A DNA stretch of 64,000 bases from Diabrotica undecimpunctata (Eukaryota; Arthropoda; Insecta; Coleoptera; Chrysomelidae). Positions within the stretch are counted from its first letter, which is position 1. Each line of letters opens with the position of its first letter. The position numbers and the translations under genes are program-made. The stretch covers positions 121,727,411 through 121,791,410 of the forward strand of contig NC_092811.1 of assembly GCF_040954645.1 (NCBI RefSeq), in the 5' to 3' direction. A model generated the notes under the pieces. The model ran no database searches and was not told the DNA's origin. It worked only from the letters and a program-made list of their open reading frames with translations. This document shows, piece after piece, positions 11,732-21,129 of this stretch.

Positions 11732-12215
11732 GCATCAATAAATGCAACAATTATAGAACCATCTCCCGTATCTCACATGCCAGCAAAATGATGCTACACA
11801 TAATCAATGATAGACTGAAAACTTTTCTACAAAGAGAAATACCCCAAGAGCAAACTGGATTTACCAAACGTAGAGGTACTCGAGAACACCTTCTGAATAT
11901 AAGACAAATAATAGAAAAACCTGAGAAATTCAATATCCCACTATACATTTGTTTTATAGATTATTACAAAGCGTTCGACAGGGTCAAATGGAAGGTGCTA
12001 AAAGAAGTAGGCGTAACACAACACTTATTTCGCTTATAACTGAACTACATGAACACACTAGTGGAACAGCACTCTCGAACGAATTCCATCAAGAACAAGC
12101 TGTTATATAAGAAAGTATATTGTCTCCACCTCCACAATAATTTAGTATATATGGCGAGCATATTATGAGAAGAGCATTTGAAGGATGGGAAAAGGGCATC
12201 TCAATAAATCGACAC
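11732..12215 (+). pseudogene. LINE reverse-transcriptase fragment (right part of the split LINE)
   Basis: Directly after the DNA transposon the plus frame resumes as LINE reverse transcriptase: CNNYRTIS, then QTGFTKRRGTREHL and ICFIDYYKAFDRVKWK (motif A, about 11945-11992), ending at a stop near 12040. After a frameshift, SIYGEHIMRRAFEGWEKG at about 12144-12200 is the block just before the catalytic Y-x-D-D, which is missing. It pairs with 9071-9399 as one truncated LINE copy. Confidence 0.8.
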
Positions 12216-12479
12216 CCCCCATCGAACAAGGTTGTAACTCATTTTTAGCAATTTTACAGGAGAGGCAAAAAACGAAAACATGTATTTTTTAAAATTTGTG
12301 GTGAAATGATTAAACTCCTTTTACATTAATGCGATAAGATATTTATAACATAATGAGAGATTACTTTGAGATGTATGTTTTGTAATTTTATTAACTATTG
12401 AAAATCTTGAGTTTGATTTAGATACAACCTTGAGATTAAATATGACTCTTCGTAGAAATAGGTTATAACTCGCTTAACA
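12216..12479. other. Short segment with a spaced direct repeat
   Basis: AGGTTGTAACTC at about 12229 and AGGTTATAACTCGC at about 12462 are followed by similar bases ending near TTTTACA, giving two diverged copies about 233 bp apart. No gene is recognised between them. Confidence 0.35.
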
Positions 12480-12860
12480 ACCATTTTACACTCTCTGTGT
12501 TAACATTGCCATGTTGAATAAGTATTTCATCGGATGATACATATGATGTATTTGCACATGAAGGGTTTTCTGCGACATCAAAATCTTTTGCAACTATATC
12601 TCCCAGAAAATAAATTTTTGTTCCATATCTATAATAATACGTGAAATACGTATTTTTTCTTACAAATGTATGGTTATGATAATTTCTTATCAGGTTCAGC
12701 GTCTATTTCACTATTTTTCAAAGCTAATTCTAATATATTACGATTCATTTTGAAAATATATCTCGATATTGAAACACTTTTATAGTCAAAAATATCAACT
12801 AAACTAAATAATGTAGAGAGTAACAGTGCTACTGCGTTTTTCACGCTAAAATGACACATT
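12480..12860 (-). pseudogene. Possible coding remnant, family unknown
   Basis: On the minus strand a frame ending at about 12674 contains MNRNILELALKNSEIDAEP, and further down another frame reads IVAKDFDVAENPSCANTS.. to a stop near 12467. The residue mix is protein-like rather than AT noise. The opening resembles, in style only, the start of the DUF7869-like gene copy at 23506-25870. I cannot name the family with confidence. Confidence 0.25.
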
Positions 12861-12984
12861 AAAGTTAAGTATTAGCGAAACTATTAAGAATTGAACTATG
12901 CCGTTTATATTGACGTGTGCACAATTTTTTATTGAATTCGCCTAAAATCTAGACCCTATGACAAGCGGAAAAAAGAAATATTGA

Positions 12985-13275
12985 CGCCACTGAAATGTTC
13001 TGTTGGAGAAGAATGTTACAAATTCCGTGGACCGACCACAGGACAAATAATTCCATCTCCAACAAAAAAAAATACTCTGGACATGTTATAAGAGCAGAGG
13101 CCGAAGATCACGAGGATGCTCTTCAACAAGATGGATCGACCACATTACAGAAATATGTAAAGTACCTATGCTTGCGTTAAAAGAAATGACCAGAGAGAGG
13201 TATTTGGAGACGGACAATATACGACATCATGATGACCACTACATCCCTCCGGGGGTCAGAACTGAAGAGAGAGAT
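12985..13275 (+). pseudogene. LINE ORF2 C-terminal fragment
   Basis: EMFCWRRMLQIPWTDHRTN (from about 12990) is the block typical of the region after the reverse transcriptase in insect LINEs. After one frame change GRRSRG..STRWIDHITEIC..PM at about 13095-13165 matches the R-W-x-D segment near the ORF end. It belongs to the same LINE type as 11732-12215 and may be its 3' end, with the middle lost. Confidence 0.7.
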
Positions 13276-13890
13276 GCTACAATATAACGTTACATTCCAG
13301 AGGTGCCAAATTACAATAAAAACAAAATCAACAAGCCCCACTCTATCTAATAACTTGATTATTTTCAATAGTTCAATATAGCAATCAAGAACTTTTTTAG
13401 AAGCAGTAAGCCCAACAAAAATGAATACACGCCGTTAAATGTCATCTTAAAAAAACGACACTTAAAATTAAAAGTCCAATTTTGAGTTCACCGGCACCAA
13501 TGTCGATAAGCATTGGATCTACATTACCCGCCGAGATAGCAGGATTCAGAATCAGTTATTCGAAACCTATGACGCCATACTCTCTGCGAACTTGTCGCCA
13601 CAGTCTTGCCTTGTCTCTTTCTTTTTTCGTATGTGAATTCGTGTATCTCGGTTGATATTGATCCGATCGTGACGTGCGAAGTGCCACGTGAAAGCTTTTA
13701 GCGAATACAATACGATTGGAGAAAAAATCAAAGACAGCGGTAAGCATAAAGGACACATAGATGTATCTTCGTTCCTATTGGTCTGATGGTGACGTGCAAA
13801 GTGTCATTTGATAGGATTTAACAATTTACTATATTTGTTTAAATTCAAATATGGTTGTATAAATTAATCAATACATTTTTCCTCCCCTGT
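13276..13890. other. No gene; short partial duplication
   Basis: GTGACGTGC.AAGTG.CA occurs at about 13671 and 13789 with similar flanks (GTATCT.GTT..TATTG), a decayed duplication of about 118 bp. Nothing else is recognised. Confidence 0.35.
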
Positions 13891-13899
13891 ATTCATCAT

Positions 13900-14030
13900 T
13901 TCTCGCTAAAGAATACATCTCGCGTAAGTCGTTGAGAAGAAAAGACGGCTAGTGACCGAGGCATTCATATTGAATTCGTTTTGTTTGTTGTTTCGTAAAG
14001 TAGTGCAAATCATGGTAATTAGCGGTAAGT
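13900..14030 (+). other. Possible 5' exon of an unidentified transcript
   Basis: Sequence less AT-rich than its surroundings ends in an ATG (about 14011) that opens four codons (MVIS) and then a strong splice-donor match GGTAAGT at about 14024. No downstream exon was identified, so this is only a candidate first exon of a host or element gene. Confidence 0.2.
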
Positions 14031-14279
14031 TCTTCACCTAGTTCTACCTCAACCTTTAAATTGTTTTTTTATTGTTTATTGCAACCATTTAAATTTTGAT
14101 AATTATTTGCACCTATGAGTTAAAGTTCATTTATCTTGCCAGAGCTATCGAAGGAATAGTTCGTGTTAATTTAATTACTATTAATTCGTAATAATTCATT
14201 GTTTGTTTAATTCGCCACAATATTATAGTTCGATATCTAAAATACAAGATACCCGACTATACAGGGATATAGAAATTGG

Positions 14280-14620
14280 AAACTTATTGAAATTTCTAGC
14301 TCAAATTTCCTAAAAATAAACAACAGAAACAAGATTAATATAAAGAGCCTTTATGATGACAGTACACGAAAACTATATCACAATATACAGCAGATTCGAC
14401 CAGAGACTTAATAGTGCATGTGTAAACCACAACACAAATTGTTTTATGCGCACATATTTAGAAGAATGGTGATAAGAAATAAAAACCAAACACGGGATTG
14501 AAAATGCAAGGAAGTGAAATCATGTCTAGATGAAAGAAAGTCTTCGGAAGCTTGGAGATTCATACGAAATCTAAGGAGGGGGACATCATTACATGAGAGT
14601 ACAAGACCATTTTGATGTTG
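14280..14620 (+). pseudogene. LINE inter-domain fragment
   Basis: A plus frame reads INIKSLYDDSTRKLYHNIQQ at about 14335-14395, followed after frame changes by CLDERKSSEAWRFIRNLRR at about 14528-14580. This pattern is characteristic of the linker between endonuclease and reverse transcriptase in insect LINEs. Several stops interrupt it. Confidence 0.5.
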
Positions 14621-15419
14621 TCAACGCTGTGGGGTTCTGACGTCGTAAACCTTGAATAACGTACACTCATTTTTATATGAAAAATTCTATATGATTAATT
14701 CTCGTTTTTTTTTGTTTTATTTCTTTCCTTGTATTATCAAATAAATTATGTGTTTCAAATATGTTTCGTTCATGTTGTCCTAATTTCTTAAAAACTGGTT
14801 ACGGCAATTATTTGGCAGGTATTTCAAGTTTTTAAGATTTAAACAGTTATAAATATTCTGTCATATAAAAGGATTGAAAATACCGTCTAAACTGGTATTG
14901 TTTACGATTAAAAGTCAGACGACAAGATAAAAGCTAAGTTCAAGATACGAGAAGAAAAAGTTCTTTCATTTATGTTTTTCATATCGTACAATCTTAAACT
15001 AGCAATTTATTTTTAAGCAGGAAGGTCAAGGTTCGAACGATTACTAAAATAAATGCGAAGCTCGGAAAAATATTTGCAATAAAACAATATATGTCATTGG
15101 TACTATTTTGTTACAAATGTTGAGTAAATAATTGAGTTTTTATTTTGCCCCCTCAACCGTCAGAGGCAAGATGCAAAACTTTTATACTCTGTAAATTAAC
15201 ATTTTTTAAAAAGTGATAAACACAGCTTGCTATCTCATTAGAACTTTTTTTGTGTTGGTTTTCTGTCCAGTAGAAAACATGAGTATTTTCTTTACTAAAG
15301 TGATCGTTACTACTACCTTCCACGATGGTAAAATTATAAATATATAATTGCCGTGAGTAATAGGCAGCCTGGTCAGGAACTTTGGGGAGAACTTGGTTTT
15401 TCTAGCAGTCAAATGTTCT
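14621..15419. other. AT-rich DNA, nothing recognised
   Basis: No reading frame of note apart from AT-rich shadows. No repeats found by eye. Confidence 0.4.
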
Positions 15420-16915
15420 TCTTTTTCTTCCTACTTTATAAATAGGCTTAATGCCTGTTTTACTTCGGTTTTTAGCCTCAATTGACGTTGTCTGACCATC
15501 TTTTCCTCGGTCGTCCCAATGATCTTCTTCCATTTGGCGATTTGTCTCTTGCTATTCGTACTATTCTATTTTCTGTCATTCTTTCGATGTGTTGATTCCA
15601 TTCCACTTTTCTTCTTTTGGTCCACGCGTTTATTTCCTCTATACCACATCTCGCTCGTATTTCCTCACTTCTTACTCTGTCTCTTAGAGTTTGGTTTGTT
15701 ATTTTTCGTAAGACTTTTATTTCTGTTGTTTCCAGTAGCCTTTGTGTTTTCGCCGTATCTGCTCTTGTTTCCGCTGTGTACGTCATTATCGGTCTTATTG
15801 TTGATTTATATATCCTGGTTTTCGTTTCCGTTATGAGGTATTTGTTTATCCAGATTGTGTTGTTGAGGCATCCTGCTGCTCTGTTTGCCCTGTTCACTTG
15901 TTTCTGTACTTCTTCTTCCACTTTTCCGTAGCTTGACAGTTTTATTCCCAAGTATTCAGTTTCCATCACTTGTTCTATTATTTTGATATTTACGACTAGT
16001 TTACATCGTCTCGGTTCCGCTGATATCACTATCGCTTTAGTTTTCTCTGTTGAGATCTCCATGTTGCATATGAGCGCCGTATCTTCGAATTCTTTAATTA
16101 AACTTTGTAGGTCATCTTCATTTTCGGCTGTTATTATGGCGTCGTCGGCGTAGCATATTATCCTTATTTCCTTTTCTCCCATTTTATATCCTCTTCTTTT
16201 TTTTTAACTTTCTTTATGATTTCATCCATTATCATATTAAATATTAATGGGCTCAGTAAATCTCCTTGTCTAATGCCAGTTTCATATTTGATAGGTTGCG
16301 ATAGTTTTCCTTTACATCTTACCATAGCTATGTTACCTTTATAGATATATTCTCAATGGTTTTTACTAAATCCAGTGATATTCGCTTTTCATATAATAAA
16401 TGTATCGCGTCCCGAATTCTCACTCTATCAAACGCTTTCTTCAAATCTATCAGATACATATATGCTGGTTTGTTGTATTCCAGCGACTTTTCTTTTATTT
16501 GTCTTATTACAAAAACTGCATCCGTGCATGATCTTCCTGTCCGAAATCCTTGCTGTTCCTCTTGCAGAGATATTCGTTCGTTTATTTTTGTCGCTATTAT
16601 TCTGGTTGACAATTTGAGTGTTGTATTTAATAGATTTATTGCTCGATAATTATTGGGGTCTTTCTTATCTCCTTTTTTGAAGAACATCACCATGATCGCT
16701 CTCCTCCATTCATCTGGTATTCTGTTCGTGGTGATTATTTTATTAATAAGAAGTTGTAGTTGTTGTACAAGGTGATCACCTCCATATTTGAAGAGTTCAT
16801 TTGGTATTTGATCTTCCCCTGGTGAATTTCTGTTTTTTAATTTGTTTATTCCTTCTTTCACATCGTTTTGGGAGATTTCGGTCTTTTCCTCAGTTATTAT
16901 ATTTGGCGTTTCTGG
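15420..16915 (-). pseudogene. LINE reverse transcriptase with frameshifts and GAA-rich tail
   Basis: Minus strand. The upstream frame (from about 16915 to 16328) has KKGDKKDPNNYRAINLLNT, QQGFRTGRSCTDAVF and YLIDLKKAFDRV (motif A). After a frameshift near 16330 comes GIRQGDLLSPLIFNMIMDE, then a second shift in an A-run near 16205, then ICYADDAIITAE (catalytic YADD, about 16150-16115) and the C-terminal block GRPRKRWSDNV ending at 15478. About 35-60 bp past the stop the minus strand reads AAGTAGGAAGAAAAAGAAGAA, the GAA-type tail of this LINE group. It is the same family as the plus-strand copy at 42000-44560. Two frameshifts make it inactive. Confidence 0.85.
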
Positions 16916-17235
16916 TAAAGGTGGAGATGGCTTTTTAATCCAATATTTGTGAGTGAGATCTGATTCGTTAAGTTGCGTATACTGGAAAATAATTTGGGAT
17001 TTGTTGAGTGGGCTTTGAGTACCTACCCCTTTTTCGCTTAATAATTTTTTTCTGACCGCAAGAGGAGGCTCATAAGCTTCAACATGTAGTGATTGTATAG
17101 GGGTAGATCTCATAGCACCTAAACAGACCCTCAAGGCAGAATTTTGAAAAATGTCAATTTTTCTTAGAAGATTTCTAGACACAGAACCATAGAGAGTAGC
17201 ACCAAAAACAAAGGTTATCCCACCAAATACTAATG
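16916..17235 (-). pseudogene. Second LINE fragment (Jockey-like C-terminal region) fused in frame
   Basis: Upstream of about 16915 on the minus strand the translation changes family: LYGSVSRNLLRKIDIFQ, CLGAMRSTPIQSLHVEA and a DLTHKYWIKK..PPLPE block are typical of the part after the reverse transcriptase in Jockey-type LINEs. The frame runs without a break into the reverse-transcriptase N-terminus of the neighbouring LINE, so the 284-codon frame at 17182-16328 is a chimera of two elements, not a real protein. The junction position is an estimate. Confidence 0.6.
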
Positions 17236-17389
17236 TTCTTGATAATAACTATTGTACCATTTTTTAAAAATATATCTACTAATAGCTAACGGCTGTTATT
17301 TTATTTATTTTCAAATTTTTAGAGGGTTTTTCCTCTTAATGATTTCCTCTAGATGTTAAATATTAAGTATTAAGTATTTAGCTTATACC

Positions 17390-18540
17390 TAGAAGATATG
17401 CCGGAAACACAGTCAAGAAAGTTCGGATACGCCGATGACTGGGCCCTCGCTACACGATGCAGAATACTAGAAACGTCTAAAGAAGTTCTGACGGCAGACT
17501 TATATACATTGGGCAAATATTTTCGCAAGTGGCGACTTCAACCAAATGCATCCAAAACAGAAGTTAGTTGCTTTAACCTGAACAATAAACTTGCTGGAAA
17601 GGAACTCAACATACGGTTTGAAAATACCACACTTACCCACAACAAAACACCGAAGTACCTGGGCGTAACACTAGACAGAACGCTATCATTTAAAGAGCAT
17701 TTAACAAAAACTGCCCAAAAGTTGAGTACAAGAAATAACATTATACAGAAGCTCTGCGGTACCACCTGGGGAGCATCTGTTTCCACTCTCCGCTCTACTG
17801 CCTTAGCCCTTGTTTTCTCGACCGCTGAATATTGTGCTCCAGTCTGGCTACACAGTCCACACGTAAAAAAGGTCGACAATCAGCTGCACAGCACTATGAG
17901 GATGATAGCTGGTACAATTAAATCAACTCCCACCCAATGGCTTCCAGTATTAAGTCACATCCCACCTCCACATTTACGACGAGTCGACGCACTTACACGT
18001 GAATACAAAAATATCATGAACAATATAAACCTGCCGATCCACCAAGATACCGAGGATGCACGAAATACCCGTCCCCGTTCTAGAAAACCACCAATGAAAA
18101 CGGCAAGAATGATACATGAGGAGTTCAACATCACGAATGCTTGGTCCCAAGAATGGAACGAATAGCAAAATAACATGCCCTGCATTACCCACAAGCCACC
18201 AGGTTTTGATCTTCCACGCAAAACATGGTCCACTCTAAATAGGATCCGAACCAGACATGGCAGATGTGCATACATGCTACATAAATGGGGAAAGAACCCG
18301 TCTCCTCAATGTGACTGTGGGGAGAACCAAACCATCGACCACATTATTCAAGAGTGTCCCTCAAGATCCTACAATGGTAGCCCTGAAGACTTCCTGTTTG
18401 CAACTTCAGAGTCAATTGATTATATAAATACACTTAATGTTTGTTTGTGACTATTTAAAGTTTGTCAAATACCTATATTACTAGTGTTTGTGTATTTGTT
18501 CTAAATGTGTTGTAATTGCCATACGATAAATAAATTAAGT
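17390..18540 (+). pseudogene. LINE C-terminal half (RT motif C to zinc-knuckle region)
   Basis: Plus frame from about 17395: FGYADDWALAT (catalytic YADD), then KTEVSCFNLNN, PKYLGVTLDRTLSFKEH and AEYCAPVWLHS. An in-frame TAG at 18163-18165 interrupts it; the same frame continues to TGA at 18450 through RTRHGRCAYMLHKWG and a cysteine-histidine motif CDCG..QTIDHIIQECP. It is 5'-truncated just before the catalytic motif. An AATAAA-like signal lies near 18529. Only one stop separates it from an open reading frame, so it is a fairly young copy. Confidence 0.85.
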
Positions 18541-18925
18541 AGAAGCATAAAACGATGCAATACAATTATAAATAAACTTAGAAATAACACAAGTCTTATG
18601 AAAAAGAGGAATGCTGATAACAAAACTGAAATTTTTGTACAGTTTCCAGAATTTTGGCCACTAGCGTATAGTAAGAACCTCAACATACATTAAATGTTGT
18701 AGTTTGTATTTCTGTAATTCTAATTCCTTATTATTTTGCATTAATTTTGTACAGATGATAGTAGAGAATAATCTGGTACCATAAAATAAAGGTAGTTAAC
18801 CTCTTAGTAAGAATAAACATTGTAAATATGTTTGGTGTAAAGTGCAGCGAACCCCTTTTTCTTTCTCGACTAACCTCGACTAATTCTTTTGGAGAAATTG
18901 ATGGCGTTCTTCGGGGGGGCAGCTT
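18541..18925. other. AT-rich DNA, nothing recognised
   Basis: Opposing short frames only, with no similarity that I can name. Confidence 0.4.
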
Positions 18926-19175
18926 GACCCACAATCAAATAATGTCGCGCCAATAGACTTCCCGCGAGATGACGAAGAACTCAGTCCGAGTCTCGACTTC
19001 AGCGCGATTGTATCGACTCGACACCGGTGAACTTTCTACCAACAAACACGCGAACGTCACCGTTTCGAAACTAAAACAAATGTTCGTCAGTTAGTGACCT
19101 GTCAGATTTCTGAAAGTGGCAGCGCAGATACCTACTGGACTTCAAGACTTCTTTTCAATATTTATTTAAAAAGTA
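18926..19175 (+). promoter_or_regulatory. Candidate CpG-rich promoter and noncoding first exon
   Basis: This stretch is clearly richer in G+C and CpG than its surroundings (many CG dinucleotides between 18950 and 19060). It contains TCAGTT at about 19087, close to the arthropod initiator consensus, and ends at a splice-donor-like AAAAGTAAGTG near 19170. That layout suits a promoter with a noncoding first exon. No coding exon is seen downstream before the MULE relic, so the gene it might serve is unknown. Confidence 0.25.
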
Positions 19176-19640
19176 AGTGATTTTTATTTAATCAGGGCCT
19201 ACTTTTCGCGAGTTCTACTTCAGGTACGGCTAACTGTAAATTCGTAACGAACGAGGATTAAATTTATAAAAATGCTGACCTTTTTCTGGTCTTCAAATAT
19301 TGCATGAATAATTTATTCTGAGCGAATAATGGATTAACTGTTTTTTTATAATGGTGCGTTATAACCCAATTTTTTCTATTTTGATCAATTCTCGTATATA
19401 TAACTAGTTTTATTGCACTTTATATTAAGGAATTGCCCCGAAAATAACACAATGATAATTATATAGGATTAAGAAGGGCATCAGGCTGATATAAAAGCCC
19501 AAAATTAGCCAGAACGTTTAAATAAAAGGCTCTAGGTGTTCAAAAAATTACAATTTGTTACAAAATCGTTACATTAGGGTTATTAATGAGAAAACTAAGC
19601 CGTCATGAAATTACCCCGCAGGATTCATTTATATGGATGT
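19176..19640. other. Nothing recognised
   Basis: AT-rich sequence without a supported frame; a possible intron if the preceding candidate exon is real. Confidence 0.3.
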
Positions 19641-19865
19641 GGCATTCGTCCAAAAAAAAACACATTTCGATACCTTAATTCGCAAGCCGGTCAACTCCAT
19701 TTGAACAAATTTTTCAGGAGAGACATAAAACATAATATTTTTAATAAGCTACTGACGTCAAAAATTTTAATCCAGTTGGTAGATAATATCATTACCTATT
19801 ATTTTTGCCAATCCATAATCGTTTGTATAATGATTCTCACTACACTAGGGTATTTTAAGGAGCAG

Positions 19866-20971
19866 ATACACTTTTGTCCGGAACATTGTAATGAGTTCAG
19901 TTTTACCTTAAATTTTTACCTGAAGAAATAACACTTTCGTCCAAGTCAAATATTTTTGCATATACACTTTCGTCCAGGGGTCGAGCTCCGCGGGGATCAA
20001 TCCCATAATTAAAAAAAAAGTTGTCTTACTGCGTTATAAAATTTATTATCTTAGATTACTAAATTTCATTTACAACTTACAATATAAATAGCAAATAATA
20101 ATAAACTTACTTAAAAACTTCTATTTATTAAAATTTTCCATTTTACTTTTCAAAAATTTCTCACGACCTACAGTTTTTTTATTAGGTGTGTTACATTTAT
20201 GAATACTTTGAATTCTAATGTAGATCTCATTTTGGTATTGATTGATAGCCTCTAAAAACACGAATATATTCGGATGGTATGTATTAAAGGATTTATGTAA
20301 ATGTGAACGGACAGATTCACGTGCATTGGTTGTTCTCGTAGTTTCTGATGATTTTGCAGCCTAGAGTATCGGTGGAAATGTTGAGTTTTCATCAACATAT
20401 TATGCCTCAACTAAATATTCAACAAAAGCATTTAGTTCGACACTCTCGGGCATAATTTCGATGAGATCAAAAATTAAACAATCACCGACTTCTTGGTGAT
20501 CTAGAAAAAGAAGACCAAAGCTATGACAAATCCATTTTCCTCACTTTTGTAATCATTTGTTAAGCCAAGTTCTTGAATTTTACGCCACTAAGCCTGCGAA
20601 AGATGGAATCTACATCCGATTATTTTAGATTGACCCCAAACTGATTTAACAGCCTTATGAATTGATTTTTTAAAATCAATGACAATATCTTTTGGAAGAA
20701 AATTTAAAGTTAGCTCTGAACATTTGGTCCTGATCAAATTGAAACATGTTTCATGTGCAATAAACAAAATACTAGTGGAATGTAGTGGCCAAAAATGAAT
20801 AAACTTGCAGATTAGCACATATTTATATATTTAATATTAATTGCTTCTTAAAAAAGCATTACGAAAATTTACCTGACCCTTTGGACGAACTTGTATACCT
20901 CAATTTTAGGGGCTTGGACGAAAATGTATAACTTCTTTTATGACACTCATTATTTTGGACGAAAGTGTAAT
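19866..20971 (-). mobile_element. Mutator-like element with repeated end motifs
   Basis: The motif TACACTTTCGTCCA or a close variant occurs three times on the left (about 19867, 19929, 19963) and three times in inverted orientation on the right (about 20883, 20914, 20955). A further partial copy sits at 19643. Such arrays are typical of transposase-binding subterminal repeats. The interior holds MULE transposase remnants on the minus strand. Outer boundaries are uncertain because no long terminal repeat or target duplication could be fixed by eye. Confidence 0.55.
20130..20818 (-). pseudogene. MULE transposase remnant
   Basis: The minus frame from 20818 to 20588 reads LNFLPKDIVIDFKKSIHKAV and then KIIGCRFHLSQA, the MULE-domain segment with its catalytic aspartate and the C-x-FH motif. 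Further down in shifted frames are QEVGDCLIFDLIEIMP (about 20500-20450), ARESVRSHLHKSFNTYHPNI (about 20320-20265) and FVFLEAINQYQ, the segment usually following in FLYWCH-type MULE transposases. Stops and frame changes throughout and absence of the N-terminal zinc finger and first catalytic residue make it a fossil. Confidence 0.7.
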
Positions 20972-21129
20972 CGCCGATTTTAAGAAGTTATCAAATTTTA
21001 TTTTATAGGGAAAATACGTACTTTTGGAGTTAGCTGGTATGCACCAGAGATTAATTCAAATAAAAATCCATTGGTGATTATAAAATAGGTATAATTTAAA
21101 ACAAAACAAACGAAATTATACTTTTAATT

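Noticed and set aside
15519..15931. Plus-strand hydrophobic frames that look like membrane proteins
   Set aside because: They are antisense to the LINE reverse transcriptase; the hydrophobic bias comes from complementing its lysine- and glutamate-rich codons.
17538..18275. Minus-strand frames of 72-113 codons
   Set aside because: Antisense shadows of the LINE at 17390-18540.
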